From contig NC_057768.1 in NCBI RefSeq assembly GCF_010389155.1, positions 22,825,966 through 22,889,965 of the forward strand: 64,000 nt of DNA, read 5' to 3'. The notes below the pieces were generated by a model. The model did not search any database. It was not told where the DNA came from and saw nothing but the letters and a program-made list of their open reading frames with translations. This document shows positions 37,160 through 47,987 of this stretch, one piece after another (position 1 is the stretch's first letter; every line of letters starts with the position of its first letter). This DNA comes from Erigeron canadensis. Taxonomy: Eukaryota > Streptophyta > Magnoliopsida > Asterales > Asteraceae. A program made the position numbers and the translations under genes.

Positions 37160-38353
37160 TCTTAATATATACTATTAAACAGTTCAACTAATGACTTACA
37201 AATTAATATAAATCGCTCAATTTCATCAAATTGACTCTCGTTTATGTCATCCCTAATTTATCTATAAATTAAAAATCCTAATAATTAATATCCAAATATA
37301 TTATTATATTCGTATTTATATTAATTTGTAAAAAAGTCTCATTAATTTACACTTTTTTGTTTTCCATCAATAATTTACACTTTTTAACCCTGACTATTTA
37401 ATTTATATTTATTTTTAGCCATCAGCTTGAGAGAATTTTTTTAAAATTTATAATCATTAAATTAATTAAAAAAAATTTCAGTGTATGATATATTGTCTAC
37501 AAAAAAATATTTCAAAACCTAATGACTTATTAACCAATCAAATTGTTCAATTTCATCAAATTAACTCCCGTTTATGTCATCATTTAATTTAGTTATAAAT
37601 TAAAAATCATAATAATCATTATCTAAATATATTATTATATTAGTATTTATATTTATATTTGTAAAAAAAGTTTCATTAATTTACACTTTTTTGTTTTAAA
37701 AGCACGATTTACAACACATGGTTACTTGAATACTAAATCCAAATCAAATATGAACTTTATTCAAGATTCATTCTCTCAATAAAAAAGGTACAAACATTTC
37801 CCTCTTTTTATATATTAACTTTGCATATTAATGTCAAAAGTTACAATTGTCACTCAAATCAAGAGTTGTAATTGTTATTAAAGAATATGAGAACAATCCT
37901 AATTAAAGAATATGAGAACAATTAGGATTGTTCTCTAATTATCATAGCACATGCGATTGAAAATAAACTTATTCGTGTTATGGGCCCGTATCATGATTAA
38001 ATACATATACTTCAATGTCAAGTACAAGATCATAAGTATGTATATGTTTTAATTCTTAATTATCTTCAAAATAATATCACATTATGAATACAACTGGTTT
38101 CAAGAAATTCTATAATAGAGGAGTTATTGTAGTGTGTCTTGTGGAATGACTACGACAAACAATTTCATCAATATGTCTCAGCTAATAATGACAGTGATGA
38201 ACTTGCGATTATTGTATTACAACTTGCAGAGTATAACATCTGAAACCGTGTATCTTCAAAATTATATGCTTTTATGACTTAAATTTATGAAGATCTAATA
38301 TTGATAATATCGTAAATCTTGTGTCCAGTGTTGGACACGGGTCTAAAATATAG
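37160..38353 (+). mobile_element. Helitron-like element, hairpin type A
   Basis: A 5' end TCTTAATATATACTATTAAAC follows an A. Near the 3' end, GTGTCCA-GTGT-TGGACAC (38321-38338) forms a hairpin, followed by GTCTAAAATATAG and T. Hairpin shortly before a CTRR-like end with insertion between A and T is the Helitron pattern; the terminal CTAG has become ATAG. About 200 bp of the 5' part is repeated (37185 and 37515 onward). No Rep/helicase is present. Confidence 0.6.
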
Positions 38354-39095
38354 TAATAACTAATATATATTGTAATAATATGTTCTATCATGTATATATA
38401 AAATTAATTTTTAAAAACTGACTTTTGTTATCAATTTTTTGACTTTAATAATAGCTAATATATATCCAATCGAATAATAGCTTTTATATATATATTTTAA
38501 TAGTACGTTTGATCATATAAATATAAAATTAATTAATTTAAAATAAATAAACTTAATGTAAATATTTTAAGATTTTAAAACTAGTTGTACTATTATCCTA
38601 GTTTAACTTTTTTTTTTTTAATAATTATTATGATCAATATATATATAAAAAAAACAGAGCATGTAAGAATATAATCTTTATAAAAAAACATATTTAGCAT
38701 TGTCCTATTCTAATTGAAATATTTACGATATGTTTTATCTAATAATAAGATATTATATTTAATAATGTAAAATAAAAAAGTAATACAAAATGTGTAAAAA
38801 TAATGCAAATAAAATGATAGTGACATATTATGATTTTTTAACATTCAAGTATCGTTAAGTATGTCACAATATACAACTTTGATGAACATATTATGATTTT
38901 GTAATATACAGATATCGCTAAGCTTATCACGATAAACAACTTCGATGGACATAATTAAAATATATTTTAATATAAAACTTAAAATTTAATATATCTATCA
39001 ATTTTTATTACTAAAAGTAATAACTAAAAATTAAATCATAATAAATTAACATTTAATGTTGGATACGAGCCTAAAATTTAGTTTAACTAATAAGT
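38354..39095. other. AT-rich repeat debris with a third Helitron-like end
   Basis: Sequence at 38370-38600 resembles 41080-41460. A degenerate end, TGTTGGATACGAGCCTAAAATTTAG (39058-39081), looks like a worn copy of the hairpin-type A 3' terminus. A 5'-like block lies at about 36970, so type A may itself be nested in an older relative. No gene seen. Confidence 0.4.
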
Positions 39096-39365
39096 CTAAC
39101 TGATGTGACTAATTTATACCCATTACCTACATCATTATTGGCCTATTTCTTAAGTGTTTTAAGTCATTTTTGTATGCATTTGGCGCGTTTATGGTGTTTG
39201 TTAGTGTTTTTAGGCTTTAAACTGGTTACGCGTTCATTTGGCACATTTTCGGGTGATCTTAGGTCAAGAAGTGATTTCTGATAGTCGAGAGTTGTTTTAA
39301 GTGGAAGAGACGGCGAGTTAAGCAAGTTCAAGATCGAAAGAAGAACTTTTACACAAGTTTGAGAC

Positions 39366-39625
39366 TGCGCCGCAGTGGGGATGTACCTAAGCCACTGCGC
39401 TGCAAGCATAATCCAGGGAAAAGAATTGAAGTTACCCCACGCGCCGCAGTGGGGAGTGCACAAGGCTGACTGCGCCGCAATCAGTGGAAGGAGAAATAGG
39501 GACGTGGAAATGAACTGCACCGCAATGGTGGTTGGCTTAGCCACTGTGCCGCAGTCCCTTGAAGGTCAAAGTCAAAGACCTCGTACTGCGCCGCAGTGAG
39601 GGAGGGCATAGCTCACTGCGCCGCA
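39366..39625 (+). repeat. U3 array of paired TGCGCCGCA motifs, ~74-bp period
   Basis: Motif starts: 39366/39396, 39440/39471, 39516/39545 and 39587/39617. Four match TGCGCCGCA exactly and four have one change. Pairs are 29-31 bp apart and recur every 71-76 bp. Most have ACTGCG and CGCAGT arms around one central C. The array is the most GC-rich spot for many kb and ends 57 bp before the TATATATA box. Confidence 0.9.
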
Positions 39626-39681
39626 GTGAGAGCACGGGGTCTGGAAGTTTAGGTCGTTTTTGCATCAGATTTTTGAGAGGG

Positions 39682-39689
39682 TATATATA
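39682..39689 (+). promoter_or_regulatory. LTR TATA box
   Basis: TATATATA after a GC-rich array, in a position equal to TATAAATA at 46806 in the sister LTR. The two share a downstream block about 175-180 bp later. Confidence 0.5.
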
Positions 39690-40081
39690 CAAACAAAACC
39701 CTAATTATCAAATTATCCAAAGTCTTTCTAGGAGCTGCTCTACAAGGTTTACTATCAGGTGTCCAAGCCAGATAATTTCTTAGGCGGATCCACTGAAGAT
39801 TCACGAGCACCCATCTAGATCGTATTAATTTACTGTTCTGCAGTTTTCTCTTTTACTCCAACGATTGGTACAATATGTTCTTCTCTTTATTTGATTATTA
39901 TTGTTACTTAATCATGAGTGGCTAAACTGTTTATCATCCACCTTGATGAAATGAGACGAATGATGTGATTGCAATATTTCTAATTCAAAAGGGTTTATTT
40001 AATTATTGTTGTTCTGTGATCTTGATGATTTTAATTCTTTTTATTAATTAAATTTGATATTGGTTGCATATAATTCTTCGT

Positions 40082-40372
40082 TGGTGGTACCAGTTGAATG
40101 TATATGTTATTTTAAAACGGTTATTTGTTTATGAGTAATTATCACTAGTTCATGGTATGATAGTGAATATTATTTTAAGAAAAGATTAATTTTGTCAACG
40201 TGATTCATAGCAGTTGGTGGTACCACGTTGTTGTCACATAGGTGCAATTGATAATTCGATAGTCAATAAAACTAATTGTTGGAAAAAGTTGTCTTTGCTT
40301 TGGTGGTACCGGCTTGGGTAATTCAACTAGCAATTAGGTGATTCGGTTATTTGTTCACGGTTGGTGGTACCA
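40082..40372 (+). repeat. Four dispersed GGTGGTACC motifs in the solo LTR
   Basis: TGGTGGTACC recurs at about 40082, 40215, 40301 and 40362. Four G-rich GGGTA motifs lie in the corresponding part of the sister LTR (about 47260, 47315, 47390, 47455), with CTTGGGGTACCGG at 47390 the closest match to 40301. Confidence 0.65.
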
Positions 40373-40735
40373 CGTGAGCACCTTAATCTTGTCACGATTA
40401 TCTTTAAACTCTTAAGAATTTGGTCTTAATTAAATGCAATTACATTTGAAGTCAAGTGAAGTCAAGGTGGATGACTTTTATTAATATTGTTTGAAGTTCT
40501 CTTTTATTTTATGCAATTTGTCTTTACATTAATTTGTTAAAGGATTTTCGAGCAACACCCGTTTTACAAACCATTTCACAAAGCAAGTAGTCATATCCAA
40601 TCCCTGCGAACGAATACGGTCTTACCTCGTAACTATATTACAAACGATCGAGTCCACTGCCCGTGAGTGCGTAGTAGTGAGTTTGTAGGTGATTCTAGTT
40701 TATAAGATTAAAGCTCAATTTTGCACATCACTAAC

Positions 40736-41465
40736 TAAACTTAAAAATATCATATTTTAGTTATACAGAAGAATTATCTACCAATAAATTAAAACAGGAT
40801 TGTAGTCTCTTTTAATCGACTTGTGACACTGCATTAAAGTGACAAGTGTCATTTTAGCAATATCTATCAAAAAGCTATTTAAGAAATTCTTTATTTTAAT
40901 CACATATATTCCTATTTAAATCTTTTATTATAGTAAAGCACAGTTATTCTAATAATTTATACAACTCTCGATTTCTTAATGTTGACTTTTGTTTCAATTT
41001 TGACTTTGTTTTACACTTTTTTGGTTTCCATCACAAATTCACACTTTTTACCAAATAATTTTAACATAATAAATAAATAATAATAGCTTATATATATCCA
41101 ATAGAATAATAGTTAATATTTATCCAATAAAATAATAACTAAGATGTATCCAATAATATATTCTATTATATATATAAAATTAAGATTTCTTAATGTTGAC
41201 TTTTGTTTTCAATTTTGACTTTAATTTACACTTTTTTATTTTCCATCACAAATTTACACTTTTTACTCAATAATTTTAATATAATAAATAAATAATAATA
41301 TCTTATATATATCCAGTAGAATAATAGCTAATATTTATCTAATAAAATAATAACTAATATATGTCCAATAATATGTTCTATCATATATATAAAATTAATT
41401 ATATAAAAATAAATTAAATTTATTGTAAATATATTAAGATTTTAGTAGTAATTGTACTATTTTAA
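40736..41465. other. AT-rich dispersed repeat
   Basis: A block with TATCCAATAGAATAATAGC and TTGACTTTTGTTT words recurs within it (40980-41080, 41185-41300) and near 38370-38600. No gene seen. Confidence 0.4.
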
Positions 41466-41709
41466 TTTTAATATATACTAAAAGACAGTTGAACTAATGA
41501 CTTATTAACCAATCATATCGTTCGATTTCATCAAATTGACTTTCGCTGATGCCATCATTTAATTTTTTACATAATTTTTTTTAATTAATAAAAAAACAAA
41601 TAACTAAAATAATCATTTAGTATGCTTTTATGAGTTACATGTATTAATATCTAACATTAATAATGTCATAAGTCTCGTGTCCAGTGTTGGACACGAGTCT
41701 AAAATCTAG
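41466..41709 (+). mobile_element. Miniature Helitron-like element, hairpin type A
   Basis: Only 244 bp. The 5' block TTTTAATATATACTAAAAG and the ACAGTTGAACTAATGACTTA word match the 37160 element. The 3' end has a perfect hairpin CGTGTCCA-GTGT-TGGACACG (41676-41695) followed by AGTCTAAAATCTAG and T. CTAG|T is the canonical Helitron end; the 5' TC is TT here. Confidence 0.65.
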
Positions 41710-42212
41710 TTAGGATATCTATAACCTAATAAATTTATTATATTATTAATAGAAAAAGATATATAAGGTCTTTGTTATTTGATTTTTGGACTTGAAGCCG
41801 TCGAACCAAAAAAAAAAAACTCAAATTCTTTCTTCAGCATGAAAGTAGAACAAAAAACAAATAATAGTAGGCCCTTTATACTCTAGCAGTCATCGAACTT
41901 AACATATAAAGTTTTGTTTCTTTTAAGCTGTCGCGCAACAAAGAATAACAAACGCTTGTTTGGTTTTTTTTTAGCTCCTGATATATTGAAGGACTATAAT
42001 CTGAATGATGTTGATTATGGAGTATGGACCATCTGTAATAATATTAATGATTTTGAATATTGGTTTCAATTTACTCGTGTTCGTGAATTTAGTTTTAATT
42101 AATCCACAATGATGAAAGGTAATCGAAACTATTTGTTTATTATTTCTGTTTTGTTTATTGTATATTGTTCGAATTGGTTGTGTTATCATATTTTAGAACC
42201 AACAAGTAATTA
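41710..42212. other. Gene-free spacer
   Basis: AT-rich; the short frames here have no recognisable domain. Confidence 0.45.
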
Positions 42213-42438
42213 TGTATTATATAACAATGACTAATTAGAATATTATAGATAATAATGACTAATTAGAGATTATAGAGACACAAACATATAAAGATTAAGA
42301 GAGTTCTTGTATCATTGATATATCTCTAACAATGATACATGACTACTATTTATAGGGCTCAAGTAATCATACAAACATAAATAAGATGTAGGTTATGTAC
42401 ATATGGATAGTCACAATATAAATATTGCATTTATAACA
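42213..42438 (-). repeat. 3' LTR of the outer Copia
   Basis: Matches 57564-57788 over its whole length, including two AACAATGACTAATTAG-type words and GGTTATGTACATATGGATAG (GGTTATGTATATATGGATAG in the other). The differences show an old insertion. Confidence 0.85.
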
Positions 42439-43432
42439 CTCCCCCTTGACTATCCATTTCATACGCATGATGTTGTCTCGTTAAAAACTTTACCAAGAAA
42501 AACCTAGTGGGATAAAAACTCGGTGAAGGAAAAAAGAGTGCAATACGTATAATACTCCCCCTCATTTGAATATCCGTCTTCAAAATATCAAATGTCCATC
42601 TTGAATACCAATGACTCAATAATCTGCCAAATTATTGCTCGATCTGGTTTGATGAAGATTGATTGTGTCACCGTCTTATTGATCATATATTGAAATTCAA
42701 TCTATCATTATCTGAGCTTGATCTATATATACTGCACTATCTTCAAATGATACTATTGAATATTTGTTGCTAATATCGCGAAACATTTTTCTTGGGCATC
42801 TTCATCATTGATCTTTGACCATGATCATCTTCATAGCTTGATGATGTAGTTGTTGATGATTGTTTAATCTTCATACAATGTGTGGTGTCACTATTTGTGA
42901 AAAACTAAATTGTTTATGACTGTCCTTTGAGTGGATCAAGAAAATATATTCAACCATCTTTGACATTTAAATCTTTTGATATCATGTACCGAAATGTGTC
43001 GTGAGTTTCTTCCAATGCTGGCGTGTAGATTCGAAGCCTTGTATTGATTAGTACTTTATGAGTACCTTTAGTCAATATAGCTTCGTAAGTAGACAAAAGC
43101 CTCATTCAATAAATGCTTGAATTCCGAGATAATACAACACTAAGTTGTATTATATCCATCTTTTTATGAGATTCACTTATATGAATTTGGATCATCCATT
43201 ATTTATCATGAATCTCCCCTTTGGATGTCCATCTATTAAAGACATTATGCCTCGTTAAAACCTTACTAGAGAAAACCCAATGGAAAAAAAATCTAGTGAA
43301 TGGAACAGAGTACATAACTCTTTTGATACGCTTGGGGATGTTGCCTCATTAAAAACCTTGATAGGAAAACCCAGTGGGACAAAGCCTTGCTCAAGGGAAA
43401 AAGAGTGCAATGCGTATCTTCTCCCCCTCATG
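42439..43432 (-). repeat. 3' untranslated region with repeated polypurine tracts
   Basis: In complement, GGGGGAG-like purine tracts occur next to the LTR (42439-42450), at about 42554-42562 and 43421-43430, with a weaker one at 43212. An associated block (CTCGTTAAAA...ACCTAGTGGGA...AAAAAGAGTGCAATACG) recurs at about 42478, 43252 and 43345. So the 3' end region is partly triplicated. Confidence 0.65.
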
Positions 43433-44900
43433 ATCACATCACTTAAACTCATTGGTTAACACAAATCAATATTACTGACCAAAGTCTCAGGTTATCGTAA
43501 GAAGTGTCTTGATAAATCAATTTGATTTTCTCATGAACCAACTTGCTATATGTTGATTTCTCCATATAGGCTCACATGTCCAATTTAAGATTTCAACACG
43601 CATCAAACATTTCATTTAAATATATACCTGTACTTCATAAGTTAAACTCTATAAACAACTTCAATTTAAATGATAGCATAATGAGCAATTGATAACTATC
43701 AATGCTTTAGTGACACTTTTGAACCAACATTGTGACCATCATCTTTGAAATTCGAGGGGTTCTTTCAACACACGTGACCTCATAACCATGAGCGTCACTT
43801 GTCCACAAAAGTATTGTTTCCTCTTTTAGCTATTATGATGCTCAATGATATTGTCCATAACATGGTCAATTCGTAAATTAAGACAGTCTTTGTCTTTTAT
43901 CTCACATTCATTTTCTAATAATTCAATTTGTATTGGACACTTTCTCAGAATTCTATTAAAACTCATATCATATTTAAATCTAAATTTCTTTACGGAGTTA
44001 CATGAGCAAACATAGTAATTTATATGACACTTTTTCAATAGATATACACTTTGGGAATTATAACTATATGCCACGGTTTGATTAAATAATATTCTCGAGA
44101 AATTTTCGCTCATGTTAAAAGCTTTTAAATCACGAGACATGGTTCATGCATTTTATGTCCCTCAGAGAATCTCAATATCAAACGAGCTCTATCATATATT
44201 CTTTAGACGCAAATCAAATATTTTGTCTTGCCAGGCTTTCAATAGATCAATAATTGCTTCCACCATATGACATTTCTTGCCCATAAACAATATAAGGACT
44301 GTTCAACAATCTATGTGTCATACTTTATTCAATATTTGAACATAGACCGATTTACATTATATAATTTATGCATTTTCAAGTGTTTGGACTTCATCTCCTG
44401 AATACTAGCGTCTTTTCATCGTTGGCCAATCATCCATGTCTTATCACTTATGTGCATGCATGCTTATTCAAGATCCTCATAATTATACATACTCTTAGGA
44501 CTATTATATTCAATCAACTTTGACATCGTTTTAATTTATTTTCGATTCCACATTTCTCTAGACATGTCACAATTTATTGAGATCTCATTATTTTCGGGTA
44601 CCCGGGTTTTCTCAAAAACATTCATGTCTAGTTTCTCATCATCAATCATTTATGGGGTCTTTATACCTCGACTTTGACCATTTTAACTTTATGCTCCTTT
44701 ATATCAAGGCTTTGTATTTGGAGTCGACTTTCTACCACTTTCAAATGTGCGTAAACTCATTAACAATTGGAGCATTAGCAGCTGATATATGTGATTTAAT
44801 CACAATCTCTTTCAAGTAAGTTAATATGCTGGCAATTACTAAATGTTGTGAATGAATTATCCCACAAACTTTAAGTTTATATTCATTGATGTGAGGATCT
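43433..44900 (-). other. Decayed interior of the outer Copia
   Basis: No readable protein; by position this should be the reverse transcriptase/RNase H region on the minus strand, but stops and indels hide it. Confidence 0.35.
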
Positions 44901-45720
44901 TTGATAATTCATTTTTACTCATTTTAATAGCCGCTTTCCAATTTTCCCTAATGTTGGGAACATCTCCCCTAATGTTGGGAAATCCAAATCATATTTATGG
45001 GAAACTTAAACCATAAACAAAAATCCCAATAATTGCTTATTGATTACATACACATCTTTCTTTTTTCAACTCATACCTAAAACAGTCATACTAGTGTCTA
45101 GTTAATTAGACATTTTCGAACTGAATCAAAGCATGAGACTACACATTTACAATGTGTGCCTATTTTCCCAACAATAATTCCAACATTCTTTGAAGTCTCA
45201 TCTTTGTGCATTGTGGTGGAGCAGCTTAATTATATATTGCACATTCAAAACTCTTATATGAGACATACATGGTTTCTGACCATAAACCAATTTCAATGGG
45301 GAGGAAATACGTTAGACTATTGGCATGATGCAAATTATTGCATGTTAAATAACATGGCTCCAAACTATAAGTCATTCGTTTTGGTCTCAAATGATCATTA
45401 TAAAATTACTCATTATTGGCAATACAATATGAAACATGCTCGCAATCTTATAAGATGAACATTAATAACGCAAACTTCATGTTGCGACTTTGGTAACCAT
45501 TTAGTCGATGCATCAATTTTAAACACTAAATGGTCTTTTGGATGATGTAGAGGCCTAGTTACATCTCCTTTGCATATGTTCCATTCTTGGCATATACTTT
45601 CTCATAGAGCAAATACACACAATTTAACTAATCACTTTGAAGAGTCTTTTGACCCTTATATATATTTTTGCATCATCATTTACCCGGGATGGTCTATCCG
45701 GTCATGCCAATTAATCAAAC
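44901..45720 (-). pseudogene. Integrase remnant of the outer Copia
   Basis: Minus-strand translation, with many stops and shifts, still shows a WHDR-like start near 45700, a GDVTRPLHHPKDHL-like stretch and an IDASTKW-like stretch (about 45510-45560). An IRLRA word follows near 45445. These match the order of a Copia integrase of the Ale type. It is beyond function. Confidence 0.5.
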
Positions 45721-46129
45721 AATCTATATTCATAAAAATCTGATTTATGACCACATGTGCTTCAATGTACTTGGCATATTTCAAATCAGATCGGAGAATT
45801 TGGTACTTTCAAATTCGAACTTCTCCTTCAAATTACTTATACACCTTTTGAGCTATCGTACAATTGAATATAATATTTATATCATTTTTCTAGAGCCTTT
45901 AAACAAAATGGCACGTTCAAATGTTGCATATCCCCATTAACATATAATAGACCATGAAATTGCACATACTTGATCAATTAACGAATTGTTTTGCTATAAC
46001 ACATATAAATTGCATAAGGAAAATAATCTTTGCAATATTACAAGCAAATGCATACAAGTCATCTTATTAAACTCATCCATTGTATAATCATTATATTGCA
46101 ACGTTTCACATATTTTCATCATTAGGTAT
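45721..46129 (-). other. Decayed interior of the outer Copia before the nested element
   Basis: No readable protein; continues on the far side of the nested element at 55352. Confidence 0.35.
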
Positions 46130-46594
46130 GATACTGTTGGAATATATAACTAAATATCATTATTTATGAGTACGCAACGGAAGCAAATAAAACCATGTAA
46201 TTAAATAATTAACCTTGAAATAGGATTAAGGAATACCATTTCACGTAGATAATAAAGTGAAGAACTTTAAAAGGATTTGAAGTAAATCCCTCTACAATCG
46301 CACACCAGACACGTCTTATATCGTATGCTAGTACCCCGATTACGAACCGAACAACTGATATGTCCATTTGTATGCATATTTCCATATCGTTTCTAAGTCG
46401 TTTTAAGCCTAATTATGTGCAAATTATATGTATATTCGATACTTTGATGGTATTGTTAGTGATTTCAGGCTTAGAACAGGTACATTGGCTAGAAATGGTA
46501 TTTGGAAGGATAAAAGATGCATTAGGATAATTCTTGGACGAGTACGAGTGAAGACGAGTTGAAAAATACAAGTTTCGCGAAAACTAGAAGCTTG

Positions 46595-46769
46595 TGCGGC
46601 GCACAAAATGAGCATGCGGCGCACAGACTAGTGAGAATTTGGACAGGGAATTTGGCGATTGTGCCTGTGCGGCGCACATATAGACCATGCCGTGCATAAT
46701 GGGTTAAGGAAAGTCTGAAACATGGAAATCTTTGGTTTTGTGCGGCGCATAGATGGTTTGTGCGGCGCA
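46595..46769 (+). repeat. U3 array of paired TGCGGCGCA motifs, 73-bp period
   Basis: Starts 46595/46615, 46668/46687 and 46741/46761. Five copies are exact TGCGGCGCA and one is a TGCCGTGCA variant (46687). Members of a pair are 19-20 bp apart and pairs recur at exactly 73 bp. TGCGGCGCA is the reverse complement of the TGCGCCGCA core in the sister LTR. The array ends 37 bp before TATAAATA. Confidence 0.9.
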
Positions 46770-46805
46770 TAAAAGAGGTCGGATGAAGGGTTTTTGATTT
46801 TTCAC

Positions 46806-46813
46806 TATAAATA
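46806..46813 (+). promoter_or_regulatory. LTR TATA box
   Basis: TATAAATA, placed as in the sister LTR at 39682. Confidence 0.5.
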
Positions 46814-47967
46814 CAAGACCATAACCCTCCCATTCGATACACAATCACCTCTAGTCGATTTTAGGGTTCTTTGGGGCAATACTCAGCAGCTTTTTCATCC
46901 ATCAAGGTCCAAGGGTTGTTTGTGAGCTTCAAGGCATTCGGTTATCGATTTTCTTAGGATTTACTCGTTTTCTACACATTGGTACAATATGTTCTTTTAT
47001 ACTTTTACTCTTTGTGCTTTGTTTATTATTATGAGTAGCTAAATAATTCGTCATCCACTGAGATGAAGTGACACATTGAATAATGGTTGCATAATCTTTT
47101 GAATTCAAGTTGATTTGATTTAACGTTGTGTCGTAATCTTAGCTTATTAATTCTTTGTTATTTAACTCTTAATTGCGGATAGTTTTTGCATGATCTCAGT
47201 GGTAACTTAGGTTGTGTAGAAGTTATTTTCATTGCTTGGTTAGAAGCAATTGTTTCTATGACGGGTACGGTAGAAAGTAATTAATAGTTAATAAGGGTTA
47301 ACGGGTTAATGGTTGGGTACAATCAATAGACACAATTGTTATCTAAATAACCAAAACAATTAGTTGGCTAGGAAAGTTATGAAAGACGTCTTGGGGTACC
47401 GGACTTAGTAATGGAACTAGTTAATTAAGGGAATTGAACAAAGTAACGAACTTGACGGGTATGGGGTGAGTCTTTGTTAGTTCTCGGTTATAAAATCAAC
47501 ATATTTGAATTGGTTCTTCAATTATATGCAACCTAAATAATGTATATCATGGAGTCGAAGTGGATGTTCTCCAACTTCTTTCTAAAGTACTTAAAACTCG
47601 CTAGCTCTTTGTAGTCTCCGTGGAACGAACCTTTACTTACTTTAATCTATATTGCATACGAACGGGTCCACTGCCCGATTGTCTGTAGTATTCGATTCGG
47701 AGTATTTTTAAGGATTTTAATTTAACTAGATTTTCACACATCAACAACCCTTTGTTACTATCCCTATTAGTCGAACCAAACAAAACCCGAAACCCTTTGT
47801 TTTTGTGTGTTTTGGTCGAAGCCAAGAGAAGGGGAACAAATGAGAGAATTAATGTGTGAATTGAATGAAAAACCCTTGAATTAAGCCCTCTATATATATA
47901 GGGAATATTTAGGGTTTAATTAGCTTGGAAAACAAGTTAAATCAAGGCTTAAAAGCCCTTCATAGAA

Positions 47968-47987
47968 CCCCCCCCCCCCCCCCCCCC
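47968..47987. repeat. C20 homopolymer in the Copia LTR
   Basis: Twenty C replace a stretch that is GGCCCAAAAC-like in the sister LTR (about 55108). Confidence 0.9.

Larger units (their letters stand above)
39096..40735 (+). mobile_element. Solo LTR (family X, copy 1) with CTAAC duplication
   Basis: The unit runs from TGATGTGACTAATTT (39101) to TTTTGCACATCA (40730), 1630 bp. CTAAC flanks both sides (39096-39100, 40731-40735). TG..CA ends, a 5-bp duplication, no internal coding region and a TATATATA box at 39682 support a solo LTR. It aligns in layout with 46356-47743, including GATTGGTACAATATGTTCTT (39863) about 180 bp after the TATA. It lies within Helitron-like debris. Confidence 0.85.
46351..47748 (+). 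mobile_element. Solo LTR (family X, copy 2) with ACAAC duplication
   Basis: The unit runs from TGATATGTCCATTTG (46356) to TTTTCACACATCA (47743), 1388 bp, flanked by ACAAC on both sides (46351-46355, 47744-47748). Removing it restores the Copia LTR. It shares termini, TATA position (TATAAATA, 46806), ATTGGTACAATATGTTCTT (46978) and GTCCACTGCCCG (47668) with 39101-40730. No coding sequence. Confidence 0.9.

Noticed and set aside
39164..39783. Overlapping open frames across the TGCGCCGCA array
   Set aside because: They are by-products of GC-rich repeats inside a solo LTR and occur on both strands with no domain content.
46424..46848. Cys/Ala-rich minus-strand frames (CAAQ, CAPHK words)
   Set aside because: They are translations of the TGCGGCGCA array in the solo LTR, not a gene.
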